From the NCBI GenBank assembly GCA_964036315.1, contig OZ038487.1:55791409-55855408 (forward strand): a stretch of 64,000 nt of DNA, in the 5' to 3' direction. The notes below the pieces were generated by a model, which searched no databases, was not told where the DNA came from, and saw nothing but the letters and a program-made list of their open reading frames with translations. Positions 54,555 to 64,000 of the stretch are shown piece by piece (within the stretch, counting starts at the first letter, position 1; the number at the start of each line of letters is the position of its first letter). A program made the position numbers and the translations under genes. This stretch comes from Acanthosepion esculentum. Taxonomy: Eukaryota; Mollusca; Cephalopoda; Sepiida; Sepiidae.

Positions 54555-55350
54555 GTTGGCTGTTTGGTTGCTTTTTGCTCACCACCTCTATGGGTTATTT
54601 AATGCTGAAATCTAAAATATTTTCAACACAATTTTAGGGCTTCAACTAATTATATTTTGAATGCAATTATATCCTTTCAACTACATATAAAATGTATTGG
54701 TGGTCATTTTGCTATGAAAGGTATTGTTGGTAATTTTACTATAAATATGTACTGTTGGTAATATAAAAATGTATTGCTGGTACTTTTATACTTTCATAGT
54801 GTTTTTTTTTTGTTTCAGGGTTCACTATTTTCCCATAGTTGTGACCCTAACAGGTGTGTTGTATCCTAAAAGAAGGTTACAAGCAGACAAAGGTGGTACT
54901 CAAGTGAAAGGACCAGCAACATGGGTGTAGATGAAAGAAAGAGGTTTATTGTAAAAGAGAATGCACTACTAAAAGACAGGGAATTGGTTAGCAAGCTAGT
55001 AATTCCCAAAGCAAGTCCCCAGTATATCCTGTGCTCACTATATATATCTACCATTATAGTCAGTCCACATATGCGATAGGGAGTGTGGGACGTTCCATTA
55101 CAACACATCCCCCTGAGCTAATTTTCCATTTAAATTTTGTTCAATACCTCTTCTTTTTGGGGTCAGGACATAACTGTTTGACTTTTTTTCCTCTTCTTTG
55201 AATTTTTCCACCTCACCAAAGCACTACCAACCTGGGTCAGGGTGAACCTGGGAATAACAGCAATTAAGAGGTGGTTTCACACTCCTTAAAACCTCCAATC
55301 TCCTGATCAGAAGCCTTGCTGCCAGATGTAGTTTCTCATCATACCCATGT
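54555..55350 (-). repeat. SINE-like family A copy interrupted by an LTR fragment
   Basis: Left part: CACCACCTCTATGGGTTATT, TAATGCTGAAATCTAAA, TGTATTGCTGGTACTTT and GTGACCCTAACAGGTG (ends 54856). Right part resumes at about 55213 with ACTACCAACCTGGGTCAGGG, TGAACCTGGGAATAACAGCA and ATTAAGAGGTGGTTTCACAC. In intact copies these two parts join directly (39860-39890). Confidence 0.8.
54857..55105 (-). mobile_element. 249-bp LTR of a Ty3/gypsy-like retrotransposon
   Basis: The segment is bordered by exact inverted ends TGTTGTA and TACAACA. On the minus strand it starts TGTTGTAATGGAACGTCCC, has a TATATATAGTGAGCAC box and an ACAATAAACCTC polyadenylation-like signal, and ends GGATACAACA. Directly before its start, GCTCAGGGGGATG is a purine tract as expected upstream of a 3' LTR. 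About 107 bases of internal sequence remain beyond it (55106-55212); the rest of the element is gone. The 80-codon frame inside is not a gene. Confidence 0.75.
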
Positions 55351-55439
55351 CTCCTAATGATGTAAGCCTGTCCCTACTTCCTTGGCAAATGTTCAGAAAC
55401 ACTTCATTCTTTTGTACCACCAGTTCAGACCTTTGAAGC

Positions 55440-55735
55440 CAAAACATGTCTTATGACGTTCACAGGATTGAATCACTTTCATTGCCGAAACAATATTTTG
55501 ATAGGAAGGGCATTCCACTCTGAAAGCTTCTTCCTAAGAACTGCTTCTTTCTGAAACAGATTCCCATGTAGATGTTTCCTCAAAGACTACAATCTTAACC
55601 TCTTAAAATCATGGGTCAATCTCTTATCCTTATAATCTTCACTTCTTCATACATTCCTATCACACACCTCATTCAGCAACCCTTAACTTTTAGTGACTTT
55701 TAGGCCTTGAATTGGGTGAACTTTAATAAAAAAAA
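55440..55735. repeat. dispersed repeat D, copy 2, possibly LINE-derived
   Basis: The end (CATACATTCCTATCACACAC, CTCATTCAGCAACCCT) matches 38720-38805. On the minus strand the segment reads KKLSEWNALPI, similar to the EWNALP block near the end of jockey/CR1-like proteins, so it may be the 3' end of a further LINE family. Confidence 0.45.
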
Positions 55736-55739
55736 AAAA

Positions 55740-56220
55740 AATTACGAAATTGTTAGAATATAGTGTAATATTTATGCATTTATTACACTTTTCAGCCTGG
55801 AACCAAAGTGAAGTATCTGTTCTCTTCATTTTAGATGGGAGAAGATGCCTGGTACCAGGGATTCCAACCCTACAGCAGCATCTTACTCTTTGCACTAAAA
55901 GAGGTGGGACTGATGTAATTTTGATACTAGCCTGACAGTGATTTTGGGGGTTATGCAATTTTTGTTCTTGGTCCATATATACATGTGTATTGGTATACAT
56001 AAAACTGACCTTATGTCATATACTATCTTAGTGGGGAAGTCAGGTAAATAAAATCATACAAAACTATATCTAAGTTCATATAAGGAGGCGTGCTTAAAAG
56101 CCATTACCCAATAATATAACCAAATAAACAAAGACTAGATTTTACTTTTTGAAAGACATCTTGGTTGGGCTAAGAATTTTTCAGCACCCATCTCGTATAT
56201 CAATAGTTTTCACTTGACTG
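55740..56220. other. unassigned stretch with a possible repeat edge
   Basis: Both strands are open across 55750-55935 but no domain is recognised. The right part has GGTTGGGCTAAGAATTTTTC and GGGTGCTGAAAAAT-like sequence resembling 21080-21110 inverted. Confidence 0.3.
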
Positions 56221-56544
56221 GTCATGATTAATAAACAGCAATGTTATTTGAGACATTACATTGAATAAGATTAATAACATTTAGACACTGCTCTATATTC
56301 TTGTCAATGTGGCAAGGAAACCAACTTTTTAAGATATAATATTTTATTCCTTTCAGTTTCCTTTGTAGATGTAAAAAACATTGAAAAAACGTATGACAGT
56401 CAGAAAGCAGGGTAAACAAGTTAGTAAAAATGATCCAATGACATGAGATACTATTTTGTTCAATATAGTCTTATATAAATTGCAAAATTACAAGCAATAC
56501 AGCATTAAAACCCAGTTGGATTGATATCCACATTTCAATTATTG

Positions 56545-57120
56545 TTTTTGGCCTCCACTTAAATACTTCCAACAGAAGCAACAACTAAAATGGATAGCTC
56601 ATGTAACTAAGAGGGGAAAATGATATATTCAAGATGTTGACTTTCCATATAACCATAACAAATTTAGTATAGGAGATAAGGAAATTGAACACAGAATACG
56701 CTAAACTAAGGATAGTTTTGCCAAACACCACAAGTTACTAGAAAACCAAAATATTAACAGAACAAGACTATATAAGTAACAGGACTTAAGAAACCTATTT
56801 TCCTGAAAAATAGTTGAAATAGAAAGATTTTATAAATTTCAGTCAAGTAGCATTGCCATTGTCAATGAATTCTTATAAGGAAATGGTTAATATTACCATT
56901 CGCATTAAGCAATAGGTTAGGAAAGAAATTGCTATCACTACTAAAAAGAATAATAACAGTGACCGTAAGAAGTCTAATTTTCTGCAAAACTCTGTTAAGA
57001 AAAAGATTTCATAAATTTCAACTGAATGTAGCAACATTTGGTCAAGAAATGCCAAATGCTTCCTTGTAAGGAAACAGCTAATCTCATCATTACCATTACA
57101 GCCATATAGAAATCTGGACT
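56545..57120 (+). repeat. LINE family Q 3' ends, two tandem diverged segments
   Basis: CAACAGAAGCAACAACTAAA and ATGGATAGCTCATGTAA encode QQKQQLKWIAHV, the short QLKWIAHV block near the end of LINE proteins. Then come two copies of the segment CCTATTTTCCTGAAAAAT, AGAAAGATTTTATAAATTTC, CAATGAAT, TAAGGAAA and ATTACCATT, at about 56785-56905 and 56970-57105. This is the unexpanded form of the satellite unit at 59491. Confidence 0.65.
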
Positions 57121-57179
57121 CAATGTTGAATAACAACATCATGATAAAATTAGAACTAAAAAAAGATCAGCTGCATAAT

Positions 57180-58070
57180 AGCAGTAGCTAATCACAGGTA
57201 GCATTCCATTGTTTGGTTGAGTGGCATTTTGGTAAGATCCAATAGCAGCACTCTCAAGAATTTTCCGTCTCAATAAGTTACTTTTGCTTTTAATAACGGT
57301 GGCTTTCTTTAGATCAAAGTTGTGGTTGATCTTATTTCTATTTACAACTCATGCATTTGATAAATTTTTGTGTACAAGATCTTTTTATAGATATGCCTTT
57401 TTACATTTCTGCAAGTTTCCCCAATATATTATAAGGAACAGGTGTGACAATTTATTTTATACCTTGCCTCAACATTTGTATTGTTATGGATACTTTTTAT
57501 TCTAATCATATCCATAGTAGTTTTGGAGAGGATCATAATTATTTTGATATTCTTAAAACTGGATAAATTGTTTTAGATATTAGATGTTAAGCAGTTAGTG
57601 GGAAGTATTATAGGTTTGTTTTCCTTCCAGCTAATGTAAGTTTTCCTTTTGTCTTTTATATACACATGTTCAATATTCATGGAGATAATGAATCTAAGTG
57701 ATATAATTTAACTTAATGTAATAAAGATTATGAATATCCTGCTCTGTATAAACAAATGGGATTCGGAAATCCAAGGCCAAATGTTTCCCTTTGACATTAT
57801 GCATGTATATTTTTACAGTTTGCGTGATTGTATACAAATACGTTCAAACAAAAGCAGGTACATTTTTCTGTAGAGATTTTGTTTATTTGTATTTATAAAA
57901 CTTTTGCTCAATAGTTTTTGAGGAAAGTGAGATTGAAAAATTCAATTGAAACGTGAAATTGGTTGCAGGCAGCTGTAAGCTTAATATAGATTCCCTTAAT
58001 ATGTACAAAAATAGACACAGGGAAAAAAATCAAATCAGATAGAAACGTTTCTTTCTCTTTACTAATACAA
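57180..58070. other. AT-rich stretch, nothing recognised
   Basis: Short chance frames. TTCAATATTCATGGAGATAA at about 57670 resembles TTAAATATTCATGGAGACC at 12922, which begins the Penelope-like fragment there. Confidence 0.4.
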
Positions 58071-58099
58071 ACAAGATTCACCTCATTCTGCTCATCAGA

Positions 58100-58545
58100 T
58101 TTGGGGAAGAGAAAGAGAAAGAGAAAGAGAAAGAGAAAGGAAAGAAAGAGAAAGGAAAGAAAGAGAAAGGAAAGAAAGAGAAAGGAAAGAAAGAGAAAGG
58201 AAAGAAAGAGAAAGGAAAGAAAGAGAAAGGAGAGAAAGGGAATGAAAAAGAAGGGAATGAAAAAGAAGGGAATGAAAAAGAAAGGAAAAAAGGGAAGGAA
58301 AAAAGGGAAGGAAAAAAGGGAAGGAAAAAGAAGGGAAAGAAGAAAAAGAAGGGAAAGAAGAAAAAGAAGGGAAAGAAGAAAAAGAAGGGAAAGAAGAAAA
58401 AGAAGAGAAAGTAAAAAGAAGAGAAAGTAAAAAGAAGAGAAAGTAAAAAGAGAAAGGGGAAAGAAGAGATAAAAGAAAGAAGAGTGAGAGAAGAGAAAGA
58501 TTTAGAGACAGAGGAGAGGAGAGAGAAGAAAGAAAAGTATTTAGT
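58100..58545. repeat. polypurine tract, about 445 bp
   Basis: Almost pure A/G, with sub-arrays of GAAAGAGAAAGGAAA, AAAGAAGGGAATG and AAGAAGGGAAAGAAG units. Frames on both strands are composition artefacts. Confidence 0.95.
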
Positions 58546-58559
58546 TGACTCCTTTAAAT

Positions 58560-59285
58560 GCCTCAAGTTACAAATATCCCTCCACACCCCTCACTAACCT
58601 AGTTGCCAAAATACTTTTTTTTTATAATGCTTATTGAAAACCAATTTGAAATGATCTGTTGCCATTTCTATTTTGTTGAGTTTCTTGCAGCGATCAAGCC
58701 TTTTGAAAGACAAAAATGGTTTTGATTCTAACACAGGAGCAAATTTCAATAATGCGATTGAAGGAATATTACAAGACTTATTTTTAGTTCTTCCCTTTTT
58801 TAAATGTTTTCTCCCCACAACCCAATATGTCATAGAAAAAAAAATATCGTTAAGCATGGTCTGCCTGCGAAAGAAGATGGTAGACTGAACTGACTGAATC
58901 AAAAACATTATTTATGGACTTAGTCCTTCTTTTTGGCAATCATTTTTTAATCCCAAATGTAAAAACTGATTTTATTTTCTATCATAAATAATAATTGCCT
59001 GAAATAATGCCAGAAATAGAAAAATTAAGTATGAAATGGTTTCTTTAATTCAATAAAAATTTTGTTTCATTCAAAATATTGTTATTTGACTTTTTGAGTG
59101 TATCCATATCTATCTAGAAATATCTAAACTGTCAGCTGTATACAACTGCATTCTCAGATCAATGGTTAAAAATGACTTTCAGTGAATGAAACCTGGAGGT
59201 CTTGGTAAGAACCATTCTTCAAAGCTTATGGACTAGTGTTACAGATTCAAAAACAAAAAAGGTGTATCAAAAAAACAGAAACCAC
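58560..59285. other. AT-rich stretch with an unassigned frame
   Basis: A 104-codon minus frame (58908-58594) and a 71-codon plus frame overlap. Neither contains a motif I know. Confidence 0.3.
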
Positions 59286-59289
59286 ATCA

Positions 59290-59490
59290 CTTGAGGACTT
59301 TCAACAGCAGCAACAAATAAAATGGATAGAACATGTAATTTGAAGAGAAAATAATGAAAGAATCAGGATGTTAATGTTTCCACACTATTTCAAACAAAAA
59401 GGTTAGGAAGAAAGCCCTCCACTAATATTGGAAAAAGTAATAAAAGTTACTGAACTTGATAAAACTTATTTTCCTGAAAAATTGTTTTAA
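59290..59490 (+). pseudogene. LINE family Q ORF C-terminal remnant
   Basis: One frame gives QQIKWIEHVI, a stop, RENNERIRMLMFPHYFKQKG, a stop, then LILEKVIKVTELDKTYFPEK and LF before a stop. It aligns with QQKQQLKWIAHV at 56570 and with VITFSELEKPIF at 4866. It is the end of a non-LTR retrotransposon protein, immediately followed by the 210-bp satellite. Confidence 0.6.
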
Positions 59491-60931
59491 GAGAAAGATT
59501 TTATGAATGTCAAAGAACAGCAAAACTGGTTACTTGGTCAATGAATGCTTATAAGGAAACAGCTAATATTACCATTACCATTTATATGTGCTATGCTGGG
59601 TTGGATAACTGACTATTTCTACGAAGACATGGTCTCTGGTAATCATCCACCTAATAAGCCAAAAACATGAGAAACCAATTTTCATGAAAAATTGTTTTAA
59701 GAGAAAGATTTTATGAATGTCAAAGAACAGCAAAACTGGTTACTTGGTCAATGAATGCTTATAAGGAAACAGCTAATATTACCATTACCATTTATATGTG
59801 CTATGCTGGGTTGGATAACATTAGACTACTTCTACGAAGACATGGTCTCTGGTAATCATCCACCTAATAAGCCAAAAACATGTGAAACCAATTTTCCTGA
59901 AAAATTGTTTTAAGAGAAAAATTTTATGAATGTCAAAGAACAGCAAAACTGGTTACTTGGTCAATGAATGCTTATAAGGAAACAGCTAATATTACCATTA
60001 CCATTTATATGTGCTATGCTGGGTTGGATAACTGACTACTTCTACGAAGACATGGTCTCTGGTAAGCAACCACCTAATAAGCCAAAAACATGTGAAACCA
60101 ATTTTCCTGAAAAATTGTTTTAAGAGAAAGATTTTATGAATGTCAAAGAACAGCAAAACTGGTTACTTGGTCAATGAATGCTTATAAGGAAACAGCTAAT
60201 ATTACCATTACCATTTATATGTGCTATGCTGGGTTGGATAACTGACTACTTCTACGAAGACATGGTCTCTGGTAAGCAACCACCTAATAAGCCAAAAACA
60301 TGTGAAACCAATTTTCCTGAAAAATTGTTTTAAGAGAAAGATTTTATGAATGTCAAAGAACAGCAAAACTGGTTACTTGGTCAATGAATGCTTATAAGGA
60401 AACAGCTAATATTACCATTACCATTTATATGTGCTATGCTGGGTTGGATAACTGACTACTTCTATGAAGGCATGGTCTCTGGTAAGCAACCACCTAATAA
60501 GCCAAAAACATGTGAAACCAATTTTCCTGAAAAATTGTTTTAAGAGAAAGATTTTATGAATGTCAAAGAACAGCAAAACTGGTTACTTGGTCAATGAATG
60601 CTTATAAGGAAACAGCTAATATTACCATTACCATTTATATGTGCTATGCTGGGTTGGATAACTGACTACTTCTATGAAGACATGGTCTCTGGTAATCATC
60701 CACCTAATCAGCCAAAAACACGTGAAACCAATTTTCCTGAAAAATTGTTTTAAGAGAAAGATTTTATGAATGTCAAAGAACAGCAAAACTGGTTACTTGG
60801 TCAATGAATGCTTATAAGGAAACAGCTAATATTACCATTACCATTTATATGTGCTATGCTGGGTTGGATAACTGACTATTTCTATGAAGACATGGTCTCT
60901 GGTAAGCAACCACCTAATAAGCCCAAAAAGT
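59440..60931. repeat. 210-bp satellite array, seven copies
   Basis: GAGAAAGATTTTATGAATGT starts at 59491, 59701, 59914, 60124, 60334, 60544 and 60754 (the third with one A change). The period is 210, apart from one of 213. Copies differ by only a few substitutions (for example ACGAAG/ATGAAG and ATCATCCACC/AGCAACCACC). The unit runs from the LINE Q stop region through ATTACCATTACCATTTATAT and ATGCTGGGTTGGATAACTGA to AATAAGCCAAAAACATG. Confidence 0.97.
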
Positions 60932-61124
60932 GATATAAAGACTGCATACAACATAACATTCAGTTATTCTGAGTAAATTCTTTAGATTTCATTCATCTAG
61001 ATTCAAACAGTGGTGGTTTCTTGTACACAAGAGAAATGAAAATGCTCTTGGATGAAACATTAAAACATCAAAGGGGACACTGAACAAGAAACTGGTGCAA
61101 GACATATTTGACCAGTGTATAGAT

Positions 61125-61436
61125 CAGTGGTTCCCAACTGATTTTGGACCATGCCCCACTTTGATATTTCTAAAATTCTGGTGCCCCCCCTTTAATACTT
61201 AATTCTTACATGTATGCCAATTACACATGTATGTACGTATGCACAAAACATTTTTATGTATGCATACTGTATATGCATTGTATGTATTAACATCAACACT
61301 CAGACTCACTAGAAAACAATTCACTGTCAATAACTCATTCTTAGTTGGTATAGTAAGCCGAAGGGTGCACATCCTATGCATGCCCCACCGAAATATTACT
61401 GCGTTGGGCGCAGTAATATTTTGGTGGGAATCATTG
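61125..61436. mobile_element. hAT-type MITE with 8-bp target duplication
   Basis: The left end is CAGTGGTTCCCAACTG, the signature terminal sequence of animal hAT elements. The right end read inward is CAATGATTCCCACC. Flanking 8-mers are GTATAGAT (61117-61124) and GTGTAGAT (61437-61444), 7 of 8 identical, as expected for the hAT 8-bp duplication. It is 312 bp without transposase, so non-autonomous. Confidence 0.75.
61384..61428. repeat. near-perfect palindrome, 20-bp arms
   Basis: CCCACCGAAATATTACTGCG, loop TTGGG, CGCAGTAATATTTTGGTGGG, with one mismatch. It lies at the right end of the hAT MITE. Confidence 0.9.
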
Positions 61437-61574
61437 GTGTAGATGAAGTCTTCTCCCCAGAGCAGGTCTTGTTAAGCATATGAAGTGTCACAGATAGAAT
61501 GGACAAATGAGATTGCCTAAAATTAGCCAGTAACTAAAACAAACAAGCTCTGATTGTGTGAATATCAGTGATAT

Positions 61575-61890
61575 TGATAGATGTAATATCAGTCCTCTTA
61601 TATGGCAGTGAATGCTGGACAATCTCATTACAGATGGTGACGAGACTTGAAACAACAGAAATATGTAGTTCTAGAGCAGGATTCCGATAATACCACAGAC
61701 CAAACTCAAAGTTTGAGAGAAAATTTGAAACAAAAAGGACACTTGTACTTAACATCAGGAAGAGATAGTTGAAATTTCTAGGACACATAATGAAGAAAGA
61801 GGGCTTAGAAAATTTGATACTCACAATAGAGCTTGAAGTTCAAGAGGAGCATAACCTACCTAGTAAGTTTGAAGACTTGAAGCAGCAGAA
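61575..61890 (+). pseudogene. LINE family R ORF2 C-terminal fragment
   Basis: The plus strand reads ISVLLYGSECWTISLQM, TRLETTEI, then, after a stop, KFERKFETKRTLVLNIRKR, a stop, LKFLGHIMKKEGLENLIL and HNLPSKFEDLKQQ. It has the clearest YGSECWT motif of the family here. Near 61870 a second short piece, CTTGAAGCAGCAGAAATGTG, repeats part of the same region. Confidence 0.8.
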
Positions 61891-61894
61891 ATGT

Positions 61895-62135
61895 GGTTCT
61901 ACAGAAAAAATGGTAAAAATGAAGAAAATTTGAAAAAATGGTAAAAATGAAGAAAATTTGAAAAAATGATAAAAATAAAGAAAATTTGAAAAAAATGATA
62001 ATGAAGTAAAATATGACAAAAATTAAGAAAAGTAAAAAAAATGATGAAAAATGAAGTAAAAAAAAAAATGAAAAATTTGGAAAGTAAAAAAAGTGGTAAA
62101 AAATGAGAAAAGTAAGAAAATGATAAAAAAGTGCC
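61895..62135. repeat. A-rich tandem repeat, AAAATGGTAAAAATGAAGAA-like
   Basis: Units of about 29 bases with AAATGGTAAAAATGAAGAAA repeat four to five times, then degrade into A-rich DNA. Confidence 0.75.
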
Positions 62136-62189
62136 TGTAAAAGTTGTTCAGTATAACCCTCATCTCCTATATATATGTAGATATATATT

Positions 62190-63110
62190 TAAATCCAGTT
62201 CACCCCAAGCAAGGCAGTAAAGCTACATAGTTGCAAGTGTTTACTAGATGTGGAAGAGTTAGAAACAGGAACAATTGCTAGAGAGCAAGAACAGAGGAAG
62301 AGTAATCAGGAGAACAGTAGATAGCGATTGACATTGCATTTAGATTTTTGCAGATTAAAGTTGGCTTGAAAAAATGGAGCCAGAAGAGAGTTCCACAAGC
62401 AAGAAATGTAGATAAGAAACTGTTAGCAAAGAATTTACAGTTATATTTAGTCATCTCAACTGTAAATTGGTGAGACCTCTTTATCAGTCTAGTACTGCAC
62501 TTAAATTAGAAGTGTCTAAGCACCATAGCAAATAGCTCATACAAACAATTATCATGAAAGTATTTATAGAAAAGACAAAGGGAGTCAACCCTATTGCAAT
62601 GGGAAAGTTATTGAATCTGAGAAGCCAGATTGGTGCCAGTAATATTGCAGATTCTTCTTTGGATTTTATCAAGAAGCTCTAGATAAATAGCAGGAACACT
62701 GGACCATATGTGGCAGCGATATTGTAAGCATGGACAAATGGTAGACTTATAGATATGTAAGATAGGCTCTAGAGAGGAAAACTGTCTAGAACAACACAGT
62801 GAACCAACTTTCCTGGAAGCTGACTTAGTAATGGATTCAATATAGTCTTTCCACTTTGTCAACTGAGAATATTAGCCCAAGAAGGCACAGCGAGTAACTC
62901 TCCTGGAGGTCAGCATCAGCCATGTTGATGGAAGGCAGAGTGGATTCTCTGAGATGATTAGTAGAGAGCAGTTTAGTTTTGTAAACATTAAAACTAACAA
63001 GCTATCCTTTGCCCCAATTAACAACTACCTGGTCCCTCATAGCATATACAGCCTCCAGAAAGTTTTCTATAATTGAGTTGCTCCACAGGGTAGGATAACA
63101 GTTCCCAATT
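62190..63110 (-). pseudogene. LINE family J ORF2, last third, many stops
   Basis: Read on the minus strand: WSNSIIENFLEAVYAMRDQV, VVNWGKG, LVSFNVYKTKLLSTNH, TLPSINMADADLQES, LGLIFS, then (62862-62608) DYIESITKSASRKVGSLCCS, FSSLEPILHIYKSTICPCLQ, YRCHIWSSVPAIYLELLDKI and QRRICNITGTNLASQIQ, then SLCLFYKYFHDNCLYEL and WNSLL with FNLQKSKCNVNRYL. This is the thumb-to-C-terminus order of jockey/CR1-type LINEs. The YADD catalytic core lies before the first block and is missing. The longest copy of the family here; the 3' UTR edge TTCACCCCAAGCAAGG is shared with 16955. Confidence 0.85.
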
Positions 63111-63119
63111 TCAATAACT

Positions 63120-63425
63120 GTACCCTGAAGAAGGGTTGTTTTTCTGTTGGAGGTGGGTGGTTCCTTCCCTTAGACAACCACATGTTCCCATAATGATGAG
63201 TTACATCTAAGAGAATTCAAAGTTGTCCTTTTCCTAGACTGGTTGCCAAAGAGCACAGTCAACCTTCCTCTTTAACCTGTATCTTGAAGGAGGAAAGAAA
63301 TTGTTTCATACACTTCCCCAGGGTATTTTTATGAAAGTGAATGTAATATATTTGATTGGAATTCAAACTCACATATTTCAAGCCACTACTTATTATACAC
63401 CACCCATCCTACCATATTCTCAATA
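63120..63425. repeat. dispersed repeat, SINE family B-like
   Basis: TTCCTAGACTGGTTGCCAAA, TTTCATACACTTCCCCAGGG, GAAAGTGAATGTAATATATT and TTTCAAGCCACTACTTATTA follow the family B order with strong divergence. Confidence 0.5.
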
Positions 63426-63429
63426 GTAG

Positions 63430-64000
63430 CTTTCCAAGAGTTTCAGGTATTGTGGGGCTGTTGGTTGGTTTCCATATTGACAATGGCCCTGATGTAATAG
63501 ATCAGGTGATGAAATCAATCTAAGAGGTAATATAAGCATGATAATTCTCAACCAGCAACTCCTGGGTCATGAGAACTATTCAAGAGGGATTGCTGTCCTG
63601 CTGGAATACATACAACCACTTGCTCAATGCAAAGATTGAACACAGTATTTAGCATCAGCATGCAGATGGTTGCATTGAAGCACTGTGGGCAGCATAACAT
63701 GGCCGTGATTGCACACAACCCCCAGGGCCATCAAAAATTATGTGAGATTGGTATGCATCACCATAGATAAACTCCATCAGGCCTGTGCAGTCAGTCCTCT
63801 TGGTCACCTAACCATGATAAACAAACTGAGTCACTGTGATTGACAGTTAGTGCCATGAGCATGGCATGCCTTTTGACTTCTTGAGTCAGACTGGAATTTG
63901 TCATGTTAAGGCACTCAATACATCTCAAAGAGAAATTCGAATATCAAAGCTTAGTGCATAGCATTACATTTAGATGTTGTCTACTCATGGCACACTGATG
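63430..64000 (-). pseudogene. mariner-like transposase remnant, cut by window edge
   Basis: On the minus strand: LMALGVVCNHGHVMLPTVLQ, NHLHADAKYCVQSLH, then in a shifted frame WLYVFQQDSNPS, a stop, and IVLMTQELLVENYHAYIT. The order GVV-x-G-HVMPP, L-x-A-D-A-Y, F/WQQDSAP, TQ-WL-ENF matches the copy at 534-1129. Here the second catalytic Asp (in QQDS) is still present, but several stops and frameshifts have disabled it. The expected third-acid region after it is too decayed to read. The N-terminal half would lie beyond 64000. Confidence 0.7.

Noticed and set aside
54866..55108. 80-codon minus frame that could be read as a small membrane protein
   Set aside because: It lies wholly within the LTR, whose TATA-like and polyadenylation-like signals explain the sequence better.
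55750..55935. Possible exon after a TTCTCTTCATTTTAG acceptor-like tract
   Set aside because: No convincing donor in frame, and both strands are open with no recognised domain. A repeat origin is as likely.
58078..58587. Arg/Lys/Glu-rich plus frame and Phe/Ser/Pro minus frame of up to 169 codons
   Set aside because: Same reason: a nearly pure polypurine tract.
58594..58908. 104-codon minus frame
   Set aside because: Both strands are open here and neither shows a known domain. Too weak to call a gene.

Overview
The window looks like non-coding, repeat-dominated DNA from a large animal genome, most likely a coleoid cephalopod of the octopus type. The reasons are strong AT richness, very frequent (AT)n, (CATA)n and (GA)n microsatellites, several tRNA-headed SINE families, one with an (AATC)n-like tail, and abundant decayed non-LTR retrotransposon, Penelope-like and mariner/Tc1-type fragments. 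The species assignment is inference from repeat style, not from a gene. I find no intact cellular gene, no bacterial-type operon, no rRNA and no CRISPR. Nearly all long open frames are simple-sequence artefacts or broken transposon protein.

Layout. 0-1.3 kb: low-copy tandem repeat, then a broken mariner transposase. 2.7-5.8 kb: SINE/LINE debris, with a SINE carrying internal minisatellites. 7.5-8.0 kb: a small TA-flanked MITE and LINE ends. 11.4-12.4 kb: a second transposase with many stops. 12.7-13.6 kb: Penelope-like fragment bracketed by AT runs, then a long hairpin repeat. 17-19 kb: 3' ends of two different LINE families. 20.25-20.8 kb: a deletion derivative of a mariner with recognisable terminal repeats. 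21.48-22.31 kb: a compound array of about 24 AT runs separated by an almost invariant core. 23.4-24.2 kb: zinc-finger-like LINE remnant and a tandem duplication holding a tRNA-like sequence. 26-29.8 kb: inverted SINE pair, LINE, a 2-kb element with about 130-bp inverted ends, and a 109-bp tandem array. 30-38.6 kb: more SINE/LINE pieces, including a head-to-head SINE pair. 39-41.7 kb: a near full-length SINE and a 39-bp minisatellite expanded inside one copy of a dispersed repeat. 42.8-44.4 kb: Penelope-like fragments, including the end of a GIY-YIG-like domain, and a perfect 34-bp palindrome. 46.1-51 kb: about 5 kb of low-complexity DNA, pyrimidine-rich then switching to purine-rich near 48.8 kb. 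51-55.7 kb: MITE, hairpin repeat, and a SINE interrupted by a 249-bp LTR. 56.5-60.9 kb: LINE 3' ends, one expanded into a 210-bp satellite of seven copies. 61.1-61.4 kb: a hAT-type MITE with its 8-bp target duplication. 61.5-64 kb: two LINE remnants and a mariner remnant cut by the window edge.

The pieces do not form a pathway. The biological story is the turnover of mobile elements: insertion, decay, and repeated local amplification of short segments into satellites and hairpins. I found no convincing new gene system. The most unusual structures are the AT-run/core array, the satellites that arose from pieces of dispersed repeats, the purine/pyrimidine strand switch, and the long near-perfect palindromes.
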